Positions 54,976-63,216 of a stretch of DNA of 64,000 nt are shown one piece after another. Both the position numbers and the translations under genes were made by a program. Origin of the DNA: Streptomyces sp. 7-21 (GTDB taxonomy: Bacteria > Actinomycetota > Actinomycetes > Streptomycetales > Streptomycetaceae); NCBI RefSeq assembly GCF_016741785.1, contig NZ_JAERRL010000007.1:239216-303215 (forward strand). The letters are read 5' to 3'. The notes under the pieces are model-generated. The model had not been told where the DNA came from. It saw only the letters and a list, made by a program, of their open reading frames with translations, and ran no database searches. Every line of letters begins with the position of its first letter. Positions within the stretch are counted from its first letter, which is position 1.

Positions 54976-56685
54976 CTACTCCGCCGCCTCGGTTGCCGGT
55001 TCGGGCCGGTGGACGCCGCGGGGCCGGTAGCCGAGGGCGCCGGAGACTCCGGCGAGGTCGGCGAGGTACCAGATCACGGCGAGCCACATCTCGGTGCCCT
55101 GAAGCCCGGGGAGGGTCGCCGGGACGCTGGCGGTGGTGGGGTGAGGGGCCTGGAAGCCGAAGCCCTGGCCGTCGGTCCAGTGACCGAGGGCGCCGGACAG
55201 CAGGCGGCGGGCGAGGGCGGTGGTCTCCTCGGCACGGTAGCCGGTGTGGCGGGTGAGCCAGAGGGGGTGGGCGATGTCCAGGATGTTGCAGGCGTTCTGC
55301 CGTTCCGGACGGACCCAGCGCGGGTCGCGGGCGTGCTCCAGCACGGTGTCGGTCACGCGCTCGGGATACGGCACGGGCAGCCCGTACTGGGCGAAGGTGC
55401 CCCGGGAGGCGCGGTAGAACCCGTTGACGGGCTGGAGCAGCCCGTCGTCCGGGCGGGGCGAGCCCCACATGCCGGTGCGGGGGTCGGCGTGGGTCAGCAG
55501 CCAGCCGAGGAGGGCTTCGGCGGCGCCGGGCTGTCCGGGTTCGCCGAGGCGGCGGTTGAGGTGGATGGCGGTGCCGAGGATGTCCACCCAGTGCCCGGCC
55601 TGCCAGGCGGCCTTCCGCCAGGGAAGACGCTCCAGGGCGGCGGTGACCTCGGCCGCGTCGAGCCGGGCGGCGGCGCGGATGGGGACGCGGAAGGAGCTGC
55701 CGAGGAGGCCGAGCGCGTAGCCGACGCTCAGGACGTGGTAGCCGGCGTCGGGGTGGGCGTCGAAGAAGCCGGGGCCCGCGGGGTCTTGGCCGCCGCCGGG
55801 GCGGAGGAGGCCGACCATGCCGGTTCCGGGGTCCTGCCAGCCGCGCAGCCGCTCGGCCTGTTCGCCGGCCGGGAGCTGCGGGGGTGCCTCGCCCAGCAGC
55901 AGGTCGGCGATCTCGATGGCGTCGCACTGGGCCCGGACGGTGGGGGCGGCGCCGGGGGTGTCGGTGAACAGGCCGGTGCCGGGGTCGAAGCACCGCTGGA
56001 GGATCTCCTCTGCCTGGGCGCGGGCGGTGTCGGCGAACGCGGCGGCGGCGCCCGCGAGGTCGGAGTCGGTGGTGGTCTCCGCCGGGGGCTGGAGCTGCGG
56101 GACGCGCCAGCGGAGCACCCTGGCGGGGTTGCCGCCGACGACAGCGCCGGCGGGGACGTCCTTGGTGACGACGGCCCCGGCGCCGATGACGGCGCGGTCG
56201 CCGACGGTCACGCCGTCGAGGACGGCGACGTGGGAGCCGATCCACACGTCGCTGCCGATGCGGATGCCGCGGGAGGTGAGCGGCTGGCGCCAGATCTCGG
56301 TGTCCGGGTCGGACATCGTGTGGTTAAAGCCCAGCAGGGAGGTGTGGGCGCCGATGCGTACCGAGTCGCCGAGGGTGATGTCGCCGCGGACGACGGTGTA
56401 GGGGTTCATGGTGCAGTGCGCGCCGGCGCGCAGGATGCCGGTGAGGTAGGCGTGGGCGGCGATGTAGCTGCCGTCGCCGAGCACGAGCTCCTCGTTCTGT
56501 ATCTCCGCCAGCCCGGAGACGAAGCAGCGCTCGCCGAACGCGTAGCCGGGCCGGGCCTCGGCCAGCTGGCGCTGGAGGTCGAGCTGGCGGTCCCGCTCCT
56601 CCGGTGCGGCCTCGGACCAGAACAGCCAGGGCGCGTAGTCGAAGCGGTGCTGGGTGAAGGGGCCGGCGCCGCGTGGTGGCGTCAT
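54976..56685 (-). CDS. left-handed beta-helix acyltransferase fused to a helical domain
   Basis: A 569-residue two-part protein. Residues about 60-190 carry hexapeptide repeats ending in IGAGAVVTKDVPAGAVVGGNPARV, the signature of maltose/galactoside O-acetyltransferase-like enzymes; the expected active-site His is in LLGFNHTM. Residues about 215-545 are a long domain with alternating helices and several conserved-looking Trp (RKAAWQAGHWVDILGTAIH), which looks like an alpha/alpha toroid found in polysaccharide-active or terpene-cyclase-like enzymes. I recall no characterised protein with this fusion. It diverges from the DeoR/LacI-type regulator. Confidence 0.75.
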   Translation of the reverse strand: MTPPRGAGPFTQHRFDYAPWLFWSEAAPEERDRQLDLQRQLAEARPGYAFGERCFVSGLAEIQNEELVLGDGSYIAAHAYLTGILRAGAHCTMNPYTVVRGDITLGDSVRIGAHTSLLGFNHTMSDPDTEIWRQPLTSRGIRIGSDVWIGSHVAVLDGVTVGDRAVIGAGAVVTKDVPAGAVVGGNPARVLRWRVPQLQPPAETTTDSDLAGAAAAFADTARAQAEEILQRCFDPGTGLFTDTPGAAPTVRAQCDAIEIADLLLGEAPPQLPAGEQAERLRGWQDPGTGMVGLLRPGGGQDPAGPGFFDAHPDAGYHVLSVGYALGLLGSSFRVPIRAAARLDAAEVTAALERLPWRKAAWQAGHWVDILGTAIHLNRRLGEPGQPGAAEALLGWLLTHADPRTGMWGSPRPDDGLLQPVNGFYRASRGTFAQYGLPVPYPERVTDTVLEHARDPRWVRPERQNACNILDIAHPLWLTRHTGYRAEETTALARRLLSGALGHWTDGQGFGFQAPHPTTASVPATLPGLQGTEMWLAVIWYLADLAGVSGALGYRPRGVHRPEPATEAAE

Positions 56686-56775
56686 GTCGCGTGGTTCCTG
56701 TTCGTGTCGTGGGGTGGCCGGGCGGGTGTCCGTCGGGAGGCGGGGAGCCGGCTCTCGCCGTGCGTCGTTTCGATT

Positions 56776-56913
56776 ACGGTCGGCTTCGGTTTCGATCGGT
56801 GGGCATCCTCACCCTCGGACGCACGGTTTGTCCAGGGAGCAAAGCGGCACAGATCACCATGAAGCCGGAAAGCATCGGGCCGCTGCGGCCTGCGAACGAA
56901 ACCGATCGATCGG
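56776..56913. promoter_or_regulatory. candidate operator region, TTTCG repeats and a GATCGATC palindrome
   Basis: Between the divergent acyltransferase and regulator genes there are TTCGGTTTCGATCGG (around 56785-56798), another TTTCG near 56768 and the perfect palindrome CCGATCGATCGG at 56902-56913. DeoR-type regulators often bind repeats containing TTTCG/CGAAA. Confidence 0.5.
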
Positions 56914-56960
56914 AACGGGGCGCGGTAGGATCCCGGGCAGCCGAAGCCGAGGGAGTCGCC

Positions 56961-58016
56961 GTGTTCGCCAGGGAACGCCAGGAGCGGATCGTGCGCGAGG
57001 TGCGCGAGCGGGGCTCCGTGCGCCTGGCCGAGCTGGCGGAGCAGCTGGGCGTGTCGATGGTGACCCTGCGCCGGGACGTGGAGGTGCTGGCCGGGCAGGG
57101 CCTGGTCAGGCGCGTGCACGGGGGGATCACCAGGTCCGAACCGGCGCCGTCGCCCGCGCCCGGGCCGGCTCCCGCTCCCGGCGGGCAGCAGCTGGTCATC
57201 GGGATGGTGGTGCCGACGGCCTCCTATTACTACCCGGCCGTCATCAAGGGCGCCCGGGAGCAGGCTGAGCGGCACGGGGCCCGCATCGTACTGGCGGTCT
57301 CCCGTTACGACGACGAGGAGGCCCGGGCCCGGGTGGACCAGCTCGCCGGCAGCGGCGTGGACGGGCTGCTGCTGACGCCGAGCCGGCAGCCGGACGCCCG
57401 GCACGAGGACTGGCTGACCACGCTGCCGCGCCCGGCGGTCATGGTGGAGCGCCAGACCGGGCTCGGCCGCCTGTCGTCGCGCCTGGACTCGGTGGCCTCC
57501 CACCACGCCCACGGGGCCTTCCTGGCCGCCCGTCACCTGGCCGATCTGGGCCACCGCAGGCTGGTTACGGCCGCGCGCCCCAGCCCGACCACGCAGAGCG
57601 TGCGCCAGGGTTTCCTGGCCGCTGTCCGCGAGCTGGGGCTCGCCGAGCCGGTGCAGGTGGACATCGGTGCCGACGGGCCGGCCGACGAACAGTGCGCACA
57701 GGTGCTCGCCGCGGTGGCGGACGGGGCGACCGGCATGCTCGTGCACAACGACTCCGACGCGCTGGTGCTGGTCCAGCAGCTCCAGGCGGCGGGCGTGCGG
57801 CTGCCGGAGGACCTGTCGCTGGTGGCGTATGACGACGAGGTCGCCGCGCTGAGCGCCCCGCCGCTGACGGCGGTCGCGCCGCCCAAGGAGGCGGTGGGCC
57901 GCCGCGCCGTGGACCTGCTGGTGCGGCGCCTGACGGACGACCCGGACGCGCCGGCCGAGCACACGGTGCTGCTGCCGGAGCTGAAGCGGCGCGCGTCGAC
58001 CGCGCCGGCCCGCTGA
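56961..58016 (+). CDS. chimeric regulator: DeoR-type HTH plus LacI-type sensor
   Basis: A 351-residue regulator. The N-terminal ~60 residues (ERQERIVREVRERGS, LAEQLGVSMVTLRRDV) are a DeoR-family winged HTH. From about 85 on, the protein follows the periplasmic-binding-like sensor of LacI regulators: GMVVPTASYYYPAVIKGARE, VDGLLLTPS, GHRRLVTAARPS and a final LLPELKRR. The GTG start at 56961 has GAGGGAG upstream. The ligand is probably a sugar or sugar acid. It lies between the acyltransferase and the dehydrogenase pseudogene, both flanked by related palindromes. Confidence 0.86.
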   Translation: MFARERQERIVREVRERGSVRLAELAEQLGVSMVTLRRDVEVLAGQGLVRRVHGGITRSEPAPSPAPGPAPAPGGQQLVIGMVVPTASYYYPAVIKGAREQAERHGARIVLAVSRYDDEEARARVDQLAGSGVDGLLLTPSRQPDARHEDWLTTLPRPAVMVERQTGLGRLSSRLDSVASHHAHGAFLAARHLADLGHRRLVTAARPSPTTQSVRQGFLAAVRELGLAEPVQVDIGADGPADEQCAQVLAAVADGATGMLVHNDSDALVLVQQLQAAGVRLPEDLSLVAYDDEVAALSAPPLTAVAPPKEAVGRRAVDLLVRRLTDDPDAPAEHTVLLPELKRRASTAPAR

Positions 58017-58044
58017 CGCACCCCCGTTTCGGTTCTGACCGTTC

Positions 58045-58123
58045 CCGATCGATACCCGGGTCTGCCGTGGACGCTGCACGGCGGTTGTGCGGATGATGCC
58101 TCATGGTGTCTGATCGATCAGAC
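58045..58123 (+). promoter_or_regulatory. candidate operators upstream of the dehydrogenase
   Basis: A perfect 16-bp palindrome GTCTGATCGATCAGAC at 58108-58123 and a partial CCGATCGATACC at 58045-58056, with TTTCGGTT nearby at 58026-58033. They share the GATCGATC core and TTTCGGTT motif with the region in front of the regulator gene. Confidence 0.55.
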
Positions 58124-58180
58124 CCGAAGGCATTCATAATCGATTTGAGGAGATCCCGCGATGACGTCGGAGAGCGCCCG

Positions 58181-59173
58181 GTGAGCCCGGGACGGCCGGT
58201 GACCACCGTCGCGATGAGCGAGCGGGTCGCCCCGCGGCTCCTCGGCGGTTCCGCCCGCAAGCGGCTGCACGCCGTCGCCGAAGTCCGCCCGGACCACCCG
58301 GTGGCCGGGTTCGACGGCGTGGACCTGTCGCGCACGCAGGTGCTGTTCGCCTCGTGGGGCTGCCCGCCCGTCACGGCGGACGTGCTGGCACGCGCCCCGC
58401 GCCTGGAAGCCATCGTCTACGCGGCGGGCTCGGTCTAGGGAATCGTCACCGACGCGTGCTGGGAGCGGGGGGTGCGGGTCTCCTCGGCCGCCGCGGCCAA
58501 CGCCGAGCCGGTGGCGGAGTTCACGCTCGCGGCGATTCTCTTCTCCGGCAAGCGCGTGGTGGACATCGCCCGCGCCTACCGGGCGGAACGCTCGCCGGCC
58601 GACTGGGACGCCCGCTACCCCGGCTTCGGCAACTACCGCCGCACGGTCGGCGTCGTCGGCGCCTCCCGGATCGGGCGCCGCGTCATCGAGCTGCTGCGGC
58701 CGTTCGACCTGACGGTGCTGGTCAGCGACCCGTACCTGACGGAGGAGCTGCCCGGGGCCCGCCGCAGCGGCCTGGACGAGCTGCTGGCCGCCTCCGACAT
58801 CGTGACGCTGCACGCGCCCGCCCTGCCCGAGACGCGCCACCTGATCGACGCGCGGCGGCTGGCCTCGATGCGGGACGGCGCCACGCTGATCAACACGGCC
58901 CGGGGCGCCCTGGTCGACCAGGAGGCGCTGACGGCGGAGCTGGCCTCGGGGCGGCTGTACGCCGTGCTGGATCACACCGAGCCGGAGGTGCTCCCCGCTG
59001 CCTCGCCGCTGTACGACCTGCCGAACGTGCTCGTCACCCCGCACATAGCGGGCTCGCTTGGCGGGGAGCTCGCGCGCCTGGCCGGTCACGCCCTCGACGA
59101 GCTGGAACGGTACGCGCGCGGGGAGCCCTTCGCTCACGGGGTCGCCCGCGAGGCCCTGGCGCGCCTCGCCTGA
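58181..59173 (+). pseudogene. D-2-hydroxyacid dehydrogenase with in-frame TAG
   Basis: The gene follows a D-2-hydroxyacid dehydrogenase (2-Hacid_dh) from start to end. GTG 58181 gives VSPGRPVTTV, then LFASWGCPP, then AIVYAAGSV. There TAG occurs at 58436-58438 and the same frame continues as GIVTDACWERGVRVSSAAAAN, followed by the NAD-binding VGVVGASRIGRRV (Gly-rich motif) and VTPHIAGSLGG (catalytic His). Without the TAG the protein would have about 330 residues. It may be a pseudogene, a sequencing error, or a readthrough site. Confidence 0.8.
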
Positions 59174-59246
59174 CAGGCCGGTGCGGGCCGGGGTCCTCCC
59201 TACCCGGCCCGCACCCCGCACCCGGACCGGGCGCGACGCCGATTCA

Positions 59247-59272
59247 AATACCGGTAGAGTGACACCGGTATT
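59247..59272. promoter_or_regulatory. inverted-repeat operator before the aminopeptidase gene
   Basis: AATACCGGT (59247-59255) and ACCGGTATT (59264-59272) are exact complements with an eight-base gap, ending 28 bases before the GTG start. It looks like a MarR/TetR-size operator overlapping the promoter. Confidence 0.6.
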
Positions 59273-59300
59273 GTTATTGGCAGCGTGAGAAGGACGCCGC

Positions 59301-60083
59301 GTGATCGAGATTCTCAATTCCGCCCAGCTGGCCCGCGCCCGGGAGTCCGGCGCCCTGGTCGCCCACATCCTCCAGACGCTCAGGAGCCGCAGCACGCCCG
59401 GCACCAACCTGCTGGACATCGACCGGTGGACGAAGGCCATGATCGAGGAGGCGGGCGCGACATCCTGCTACGTGGACTACGAGCCGTCCTTCGGCCGCGG
59501 CCCGTTCGGCCACTACATCTGCACCTCCGTCAACGACGCCGTGCTGCACGGGCGGCCGCACGACTACACGCTCGCCGAGGGCGACCTGCTGAGCCTGGAC
59601 CTGGCCGTCGCCACGGGCGGCGTCGCCGCGGACGCCGCCATCAGCTTCCTGGTCGGCGACTCCCGGCCTCCGGAGAGCGTCGCGCTCATCGACGCCACCG
59701 AGCGCGCCCTGGCGGCGGGCATCGCCGCCGTCCGGCCCGGAGCCCGCATCGGCGACCTCTCCCACGCCATCGGCACAGTCCTGACCGAGGCGGGCTACCC
59801 GATCAACACCGAGTTCGGGGGCCACGGCATCGGCTCGACGATGCACCAGGACCCGCACGTGCCCAACACCGGCCGCCCGGGCCGGGGTTACAAGCTGCGC
59901 CCCGGCCTGCTGCTGGCGCTGGAGCCGTGGATCATGGCCGACACCGACGAGCTCGTCACCGGCGCCGACGGGTGGACCCTGCGGAGCGCGACCGGCTGCC
60001 GGACGGCGCACAGCGAACACACCGTCGCCGTCACCGAGGACGGCGCCGAGATCCTCACCCTGCCGGCCCAGGCCCGGGCGTGA
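59301..60083 (+). CDS. methionine aminopeptidase type I, M24 family
   Basis: A 260-residue M24 metallopeptidase. All five metal ligands of type I enzymes are visible: two Asp in LSLDLAVATGGVAADAA, His in GGHGIGSTMHQ, Glu in LALEPWI and Glu in THSEHT-like AHSEHTVAVTE. It is shorter than usual and lacks an N-terminal zinc-finger extension. Streptomyces genomes often carry extra copies besides the housekeeping map, so this is probably a conditionally expressed second enzyme under the palindrome upstream. The start is GTG 59301. Confidence 0.87.
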   Translation: MIEILNSAQLARARESGALVAHILQTLRSRSTPGTNLLDIDRWTKAMIEEAGATSCYVDYEPSFGRGPFGHYICTSVNDAVLHGRPHDYTLAEGDLLSLDLAVATGGVAADAAISFLVGDSRPPESVALIDATERALAAGIAAVRPGARIGDLSHAIGTVLTEAGYPINTEFGGHGIGSTMHQDPHVPNTGRPGRGYKLRPGLLLALEPWIMADTDELVTGADGWTLRSATGCRTAHSEHTVAVTEDGAEILTLPAQARA

Positions 60084-60088
60084 GACCA

Positions 60089-60118
60089 GCGGGAGGCGGG
60101 ACCTCCGCTCCCTCCCGC
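60089..60118 (+). terminator. possible hairpin after the aminopeptidase gene
   Basis: An 8-bp repeat GCGGGAGG/CCTCCCGC with a 14-base loop begins six bases after the stop codon. There is no U-tract. Confidence 0.45.
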
Positions 60119-60320
60119 CCCGGCAGCGGCGGCGCGCCGGTTCCGGCTGGCGCCCACCGTCCCCGGCAGCGCCGGTGCTGGCCGCTCGCGTGGCCGCACG
60201 GCGACGCCGCTGCCAACGCCGTTCCCCTCCCCCACCGGCCACCGCCGCACGGCGCGGAGCGGCGGGAGACGCACGTCACGGCCGCCCCGTCACCTCTGGC
60301 CGGGCGCGGCCGTCAGTGAG

Positions 60321-60834
60321 GTGTCACCCGCACCCGCGGACCTCACGCAAAAAGTGGACACGGAAGCCCAGTTCGGCCTCTTCACCAACCCCGTCACCGC
60401 CCGGTACCTCAGGCGGCTCGCCGCCGCGGGCACCCCGGACGGCCCGTCACCGCTGCCGGCCGCGACCCAGGAACTGGTGAAGATCCGCGCCAGCCAGATC
60501 AACGGCTGCGCCGCCTGCCTGGACCAGCACACCAAGGACGCCGCGCACGCCGGGGAGTCACCGGTGCGGCTGAGCCTGGTCACCGCCTGGCGCAAGGCTA
60601 CGGTCGTCACCGAGGCCGAGCGCGCCGCCCCTGGAGCTGACGGAACAGGGCCCCCGCCTGGCCGACGCGGCCGGCGGCGTTCCCGATGAGGCGTGGGCCA
60701 ACGCCGCCCGGCGCTACGACCTGGACCAGCTCGCCGGCCTCGTCACGCTCATCTCCCTCATCAACGCCTCCAACCGCGTCAACGCCATGGCCCGGATACC
60801 CGCGGGCGACTGCCAGCCCCGGCAGTCCGGCTGA
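60321..60834 (+). pseudogene. AhpD/carboxymuconolactone-decarboxylase-like gene, frameshifted
   Basis: The first ~100 residues match an AhpD-like CMD domain, with the redox pair in ASQINGCAACLDQHTKDA (CxxC form). At 60628-60631 a run of four C occurs where three would keep the frame: after ERAA the reading shifts and hits an early stop. In the other frame the sequence continues as LELTEQGPRLAD and ends QPRQSG at 60834, restoring a full-length ~170-residue protein. The one-base insertion in a homopolymer could be a real mutation or an assembly error. GTG 60321 has a weak ribosome-binding site. Confidence 0.78.
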
Positions 60835-60928
60835 CGCGCCGTCACCCGGCCGCACGGGCCGGGTGACGTCACCTCTGGCAGGTCCGGGCGGTGCGACGGA
60901 CTGCACTCCCGCACCTTTACAGCCCGTA

Positions 60929-60942
60929 TTACATCGATGTAA
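60929..60942. promoter_or_regulatory. perfect palindrome, likely LacI-type operator
   Basis: TTACATCGATGTAA is a 14-bp perfect palindrome with the central CG typical of LacI-family operators. It lies about 190 bases upstream of the secreted beta-propeller gene, in an otherwise gene-free 297-bp gap. Confidence 0.6.
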
Positions 60943-61131
60943 ACAGGGAGCCGGGGTCTCCGCGCCGCTCCGCCGGGCGACGCGGGACCACCCGGACGGC
61001 ACCAGCAGGAGCCACCGAGATCCCGCCCCCGTGATCTGTTCATCCCACCCCGGCGCCCCACCGCCCGCACCAGCGGCGCGCCCGGCCAGCGGCGGCACCC
61101 GGACAGCTCCCCCACCCCGAGGAGGAACCGC

Positions 61132-62544
61132 GTGATCCGTATCCCGCGACGCTCCGGCGTCTCACCCCCCGAACGGCCACGGCGCGCCCGCCGGTGGCGG
61201 ACCGCGTCGGCGCTGCTGAGCGCCGGCGTGCTGGTCACGTCCCTGCTCGGCCTGCCGGCCGCCCTGGCCGTCGACGATTCCTCCAGCGCGTCCGCACCGG
61301 CCGCGTCCGGCGGCGCGGAGACAGCAGCCGAGCCGACGGCACAGGACACCGGGCGCCAGACAGACGGCACCGAGCCGGCGGCCGGGACCCCGGTGGAGGC
61401 CGAGGCAGAGACAGGAACGGAGGACGGCAGCGGGAGCAGGCCCCAGGACGACGCCGGGACGCTGACCGCCCCCGCCCTGCTCCGCGACGGCACCGGCCTG
61501 TACCCGCGCGTCCTGCGGCTGGAGCACAGCGGCGAGGCCAGCGGCCGCGTGCTGGCCAGCGTCGTCACCTTCGAGGACGGCAACGGCCTGGGTGCCATCT
61601 ACGAGAGCACCGACGACGGCGCCACCTTCGAGCAGGTCGGCACGGTCGCTGACCCCGAGTCGTCCGGCGGGAAGGGCCTGTGCTGCGCGACGCTGTACGA
61701 ACTGCCGCAGCCCGTCGGCGACCTGCCGGCGGGCACCCTGCTGTGGGCGTCCTCCGCCGGGCAGGACGAGGACGACCGCCGCATGTCGCTGCGGATCTGG
61801 ACCAGCCACGACGTGGGACGCACCTGGTCGTACCTGTCCTCGTGCGCAACGGCCCCGAACGACGGCGGCCTGTGGGAGCCGGAGTTCACCATCGCCGAGG
61901 ACGGCGCGCTGGTGTGCTACTACGCCGACGAGACGGACAGCGCACACAGCCAGAAACTGTCCGCCGTCCGCTCCTACGACGGCGTCACCTGGTCCGACCC
62001 GCGCGACGTGGTGGCCAGCGACTGGCCGGAGGACCGCCCCGGCATGCCGGTGGTCCGCAAGCTGCCCAACGGCACCTACTTCATGAGCTACGAAATCTGC
62101 AACCCGGGCGGCCAGTACCAGTGCGTCGTGCACTACCGGACCTCACCCGACGGCTGGGACTGGGGCGACCCGGCACACCTGGGCTACCGCCCGGAGACGG
62201 CCGACGGCCGGTACTTCCGCGCCACGCCCACCATCGCCTGGGCGCCCGACCCGGGCGGCGATCCGGACGGGCGGATCCTGCTCATCGGCCAGATGCTGCT
62301 CAACGCCGACGGCAGCACGGCCGAGGGCAACGGCAGCACCGTGATGGTCAACTCCTCGAACGGCGAGGGCCCCTGGACAGCCATCCCGGCCCCCGTGCCG
62401 GTACCGGACGCGCAGCCGGACTACTGCCCCAACTACAGCTCCCCGCTCCTGCCGTCCGCCGACGGCACGCGGCTGCTGGAGATCGCCACCGACTGGGACG
62501 GTGACGTCTGCAAGCCGTACTACGCCACGGCTCCCCTCGGCTGA
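61132..62544 (+). CDS. secreted beta-propeller glycosidase, sialidase/GH93-like
   Basis: A 470-residue exported protein. The GTG start at 61132 has AGGAGG upstream; a signal peptide runs to about residue 47 (LPAALAVDD). After an Ala/Glu/Thr-rich linker (about 50-105) comes a six-bladed propeller with Asp boxes STDDGATF and SHDVGRTW and degenerate ones (SYDGVTW, SPDGWDW). These are found in sialidases and also in exo-arabinanases of family GH93, which the LLWASS and YPRVLRLE region resembles. Sialidase and arabinanase are both possible; no catalytic residues were verified. Confidence 0.76.
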   Translation: MIRIPRRSGVSPPERPRRARRWRTASALLSAGVLVTSLLGLPAALAVDDSSSASAPAASGGAETAAEPTAQDTGRQTDGTEPAAGTPVEAEAETGTEDGSGSRPQDDAGTLTAPALLRDGTGLYPRVLRLEHSGEASGRVLASVVTFEDGNGLGAIYESTDDGATFEQVGTVADPESSGGKGLCCATLYELPQPVGDLPAGTLLWASSAGQDEDDRRMSLRIWTSHDVGRTWSYLSSCATAPNDGGLWEPEFTIAEDGALVCYYADETDSAHSQKLSAVRSYDGVTWSDPRDVVASDWPEDRPGMPVVRKLPNGTYFMSYEICNPGGQYQCVVHYRTSPDGWDWGDPAHLGYRPETADGRYFRATPTIAWAPDPGGDPDGRILLIGQMLLNADGSTAEGNGSTVMVNSSNGEGPWTAIPAPVPVPDAQPDYCPNYSSPLLPSADGTRLLEIATDWDGDVCKPYYATAPLG

Positions 62545-62551
62545 CCCGGCT

Positions 62552-62588
62552 GGTGCCCGTCCGCCGTCGCGCGCAGCGGACGGGCACC
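62552..62588 (+). terminator. hairpin terminator after the propeller gene
   Basis: A 13-bp perfect stem GGTGCCCGTCCGC with its complement and an 11-base loop, beginning eight bases after the stop codon. Confidence 0.75.
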
Positions 62589-62694
62589 GCCACTCCGGTC
62601 CTGGCAGCACCGCACAGAGCCCCGGGCGCGATCGCCGCGGCGACTCCTCTCCCCCGCTTTCCTGACATCACGGCGGCAACGGGACAAAGTTTCC

Positions 62695-62724
62695 TTGTGT
62701 GATCGTTCACGACTCTCCTAGAGT
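62695..62724 (+). promoter_or_regulatory. possible promoter in the 62.5-63.2 kb gap
   Basis: TTGTGT and TAGAGT are 18 bases apart; GACTCT and AGAGTC form a short inverted repeat over the -10. It would drive the small frame at 62811 or the downstream regulator. Confidence 0.4.
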
Positions 62725-62810
62725 CTGCCGGGACAGGTCCGGCGTTCCGGCACACCGCGCGAACGGGCGGACCCGAGGCGGCACCATCCGCCGAGACGGA
62801 AGGAGACGGG

Positions 62811-63065
62811 GTGCCTACCACCGCCGGCGCGGTCAGCAGCGCGAGGACCGGAGCCGCGCGGAACACACATGCCGGCCAGCGGGTTCACGACGGCGTGGAC
62901 CGCCTCGGTCTCTCCGCGGCGCTGGCAGCGGCATCGCTGGGCACTGGTAACCGGCGATCGGCGGGAAACGTTTCCCACGCGCACGTCTCCGTCCGCCGCC
63001 GCGGCGCGTCACCTGCTCCCGTGGCGGCACCGCACACGCCTCCCAGCAGGCCGGCGGCCCCATGA
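62811..63065 (+). CDS. small ORF with good start signal, doubtful
   Basis: An 84-codon frame with GTG start preceded by GGAAGGAGACGGG, lying after a promoter-like sequence. The product (MPTTAGAVSSARTGAARN start, HDGVDRLGLSAALAAASLG in the middle) matches no family I know, and it may be the remnant of a disrupted gene. A perfect palindrome lies inside it. The remainder of the 62545-63216 gap has no other candidate. Confidence 0.28.
   Translation: MPTTAGAVSSARTGAARNTHAGQRVHDGVDRLGLSAALAAASLGTGNRRSAGNVSHAHVSVRRRGASPAPVAAPHTPPSRPAAP
62963..62976. promoter_or_regulatory. perfect palindrome GGGAAACGTTTCCC
   Basis: A 14-bp perfect palindrome with central CG, of the type bound by LacI-family regulators. 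It lies 241 bases before the GntR gene, so it may control that unit. Confidence 0.55.
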
Positions 63066-63155
63066 CCCAGCCCTCTCGACGGGGCGCACCAGGCCAGGCC
63101 AGCCAGACAGAACGGAACCCGAAACCCCAGATGCACGCGTACCCTTCACGGCTCC

Positions 63156-63175
63156 CGCGTCATATACGAGACGCG
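63156..63175. promoter_or_regulatory. possible GntR operator
   Basis: CGCGTC and GACGCG flank an AT-rich eight-base centre (ATATACGA) 41 bases before the regulator start, compatible with an autoregulatory site. Confidence 0.35.
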
Positions 63176-63216
63176 ATACGCCAGATCTCGCCCCGGCCCG
63201 GCACGGGAGGTGCCGC

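Noticed and set aside
62869..63216. An N-terminal extension of the GntR regulator
   Set aside because: The family begins at ATG 63217 with a perfect ribosome-binding site; upstream codons are unlike any regulator.
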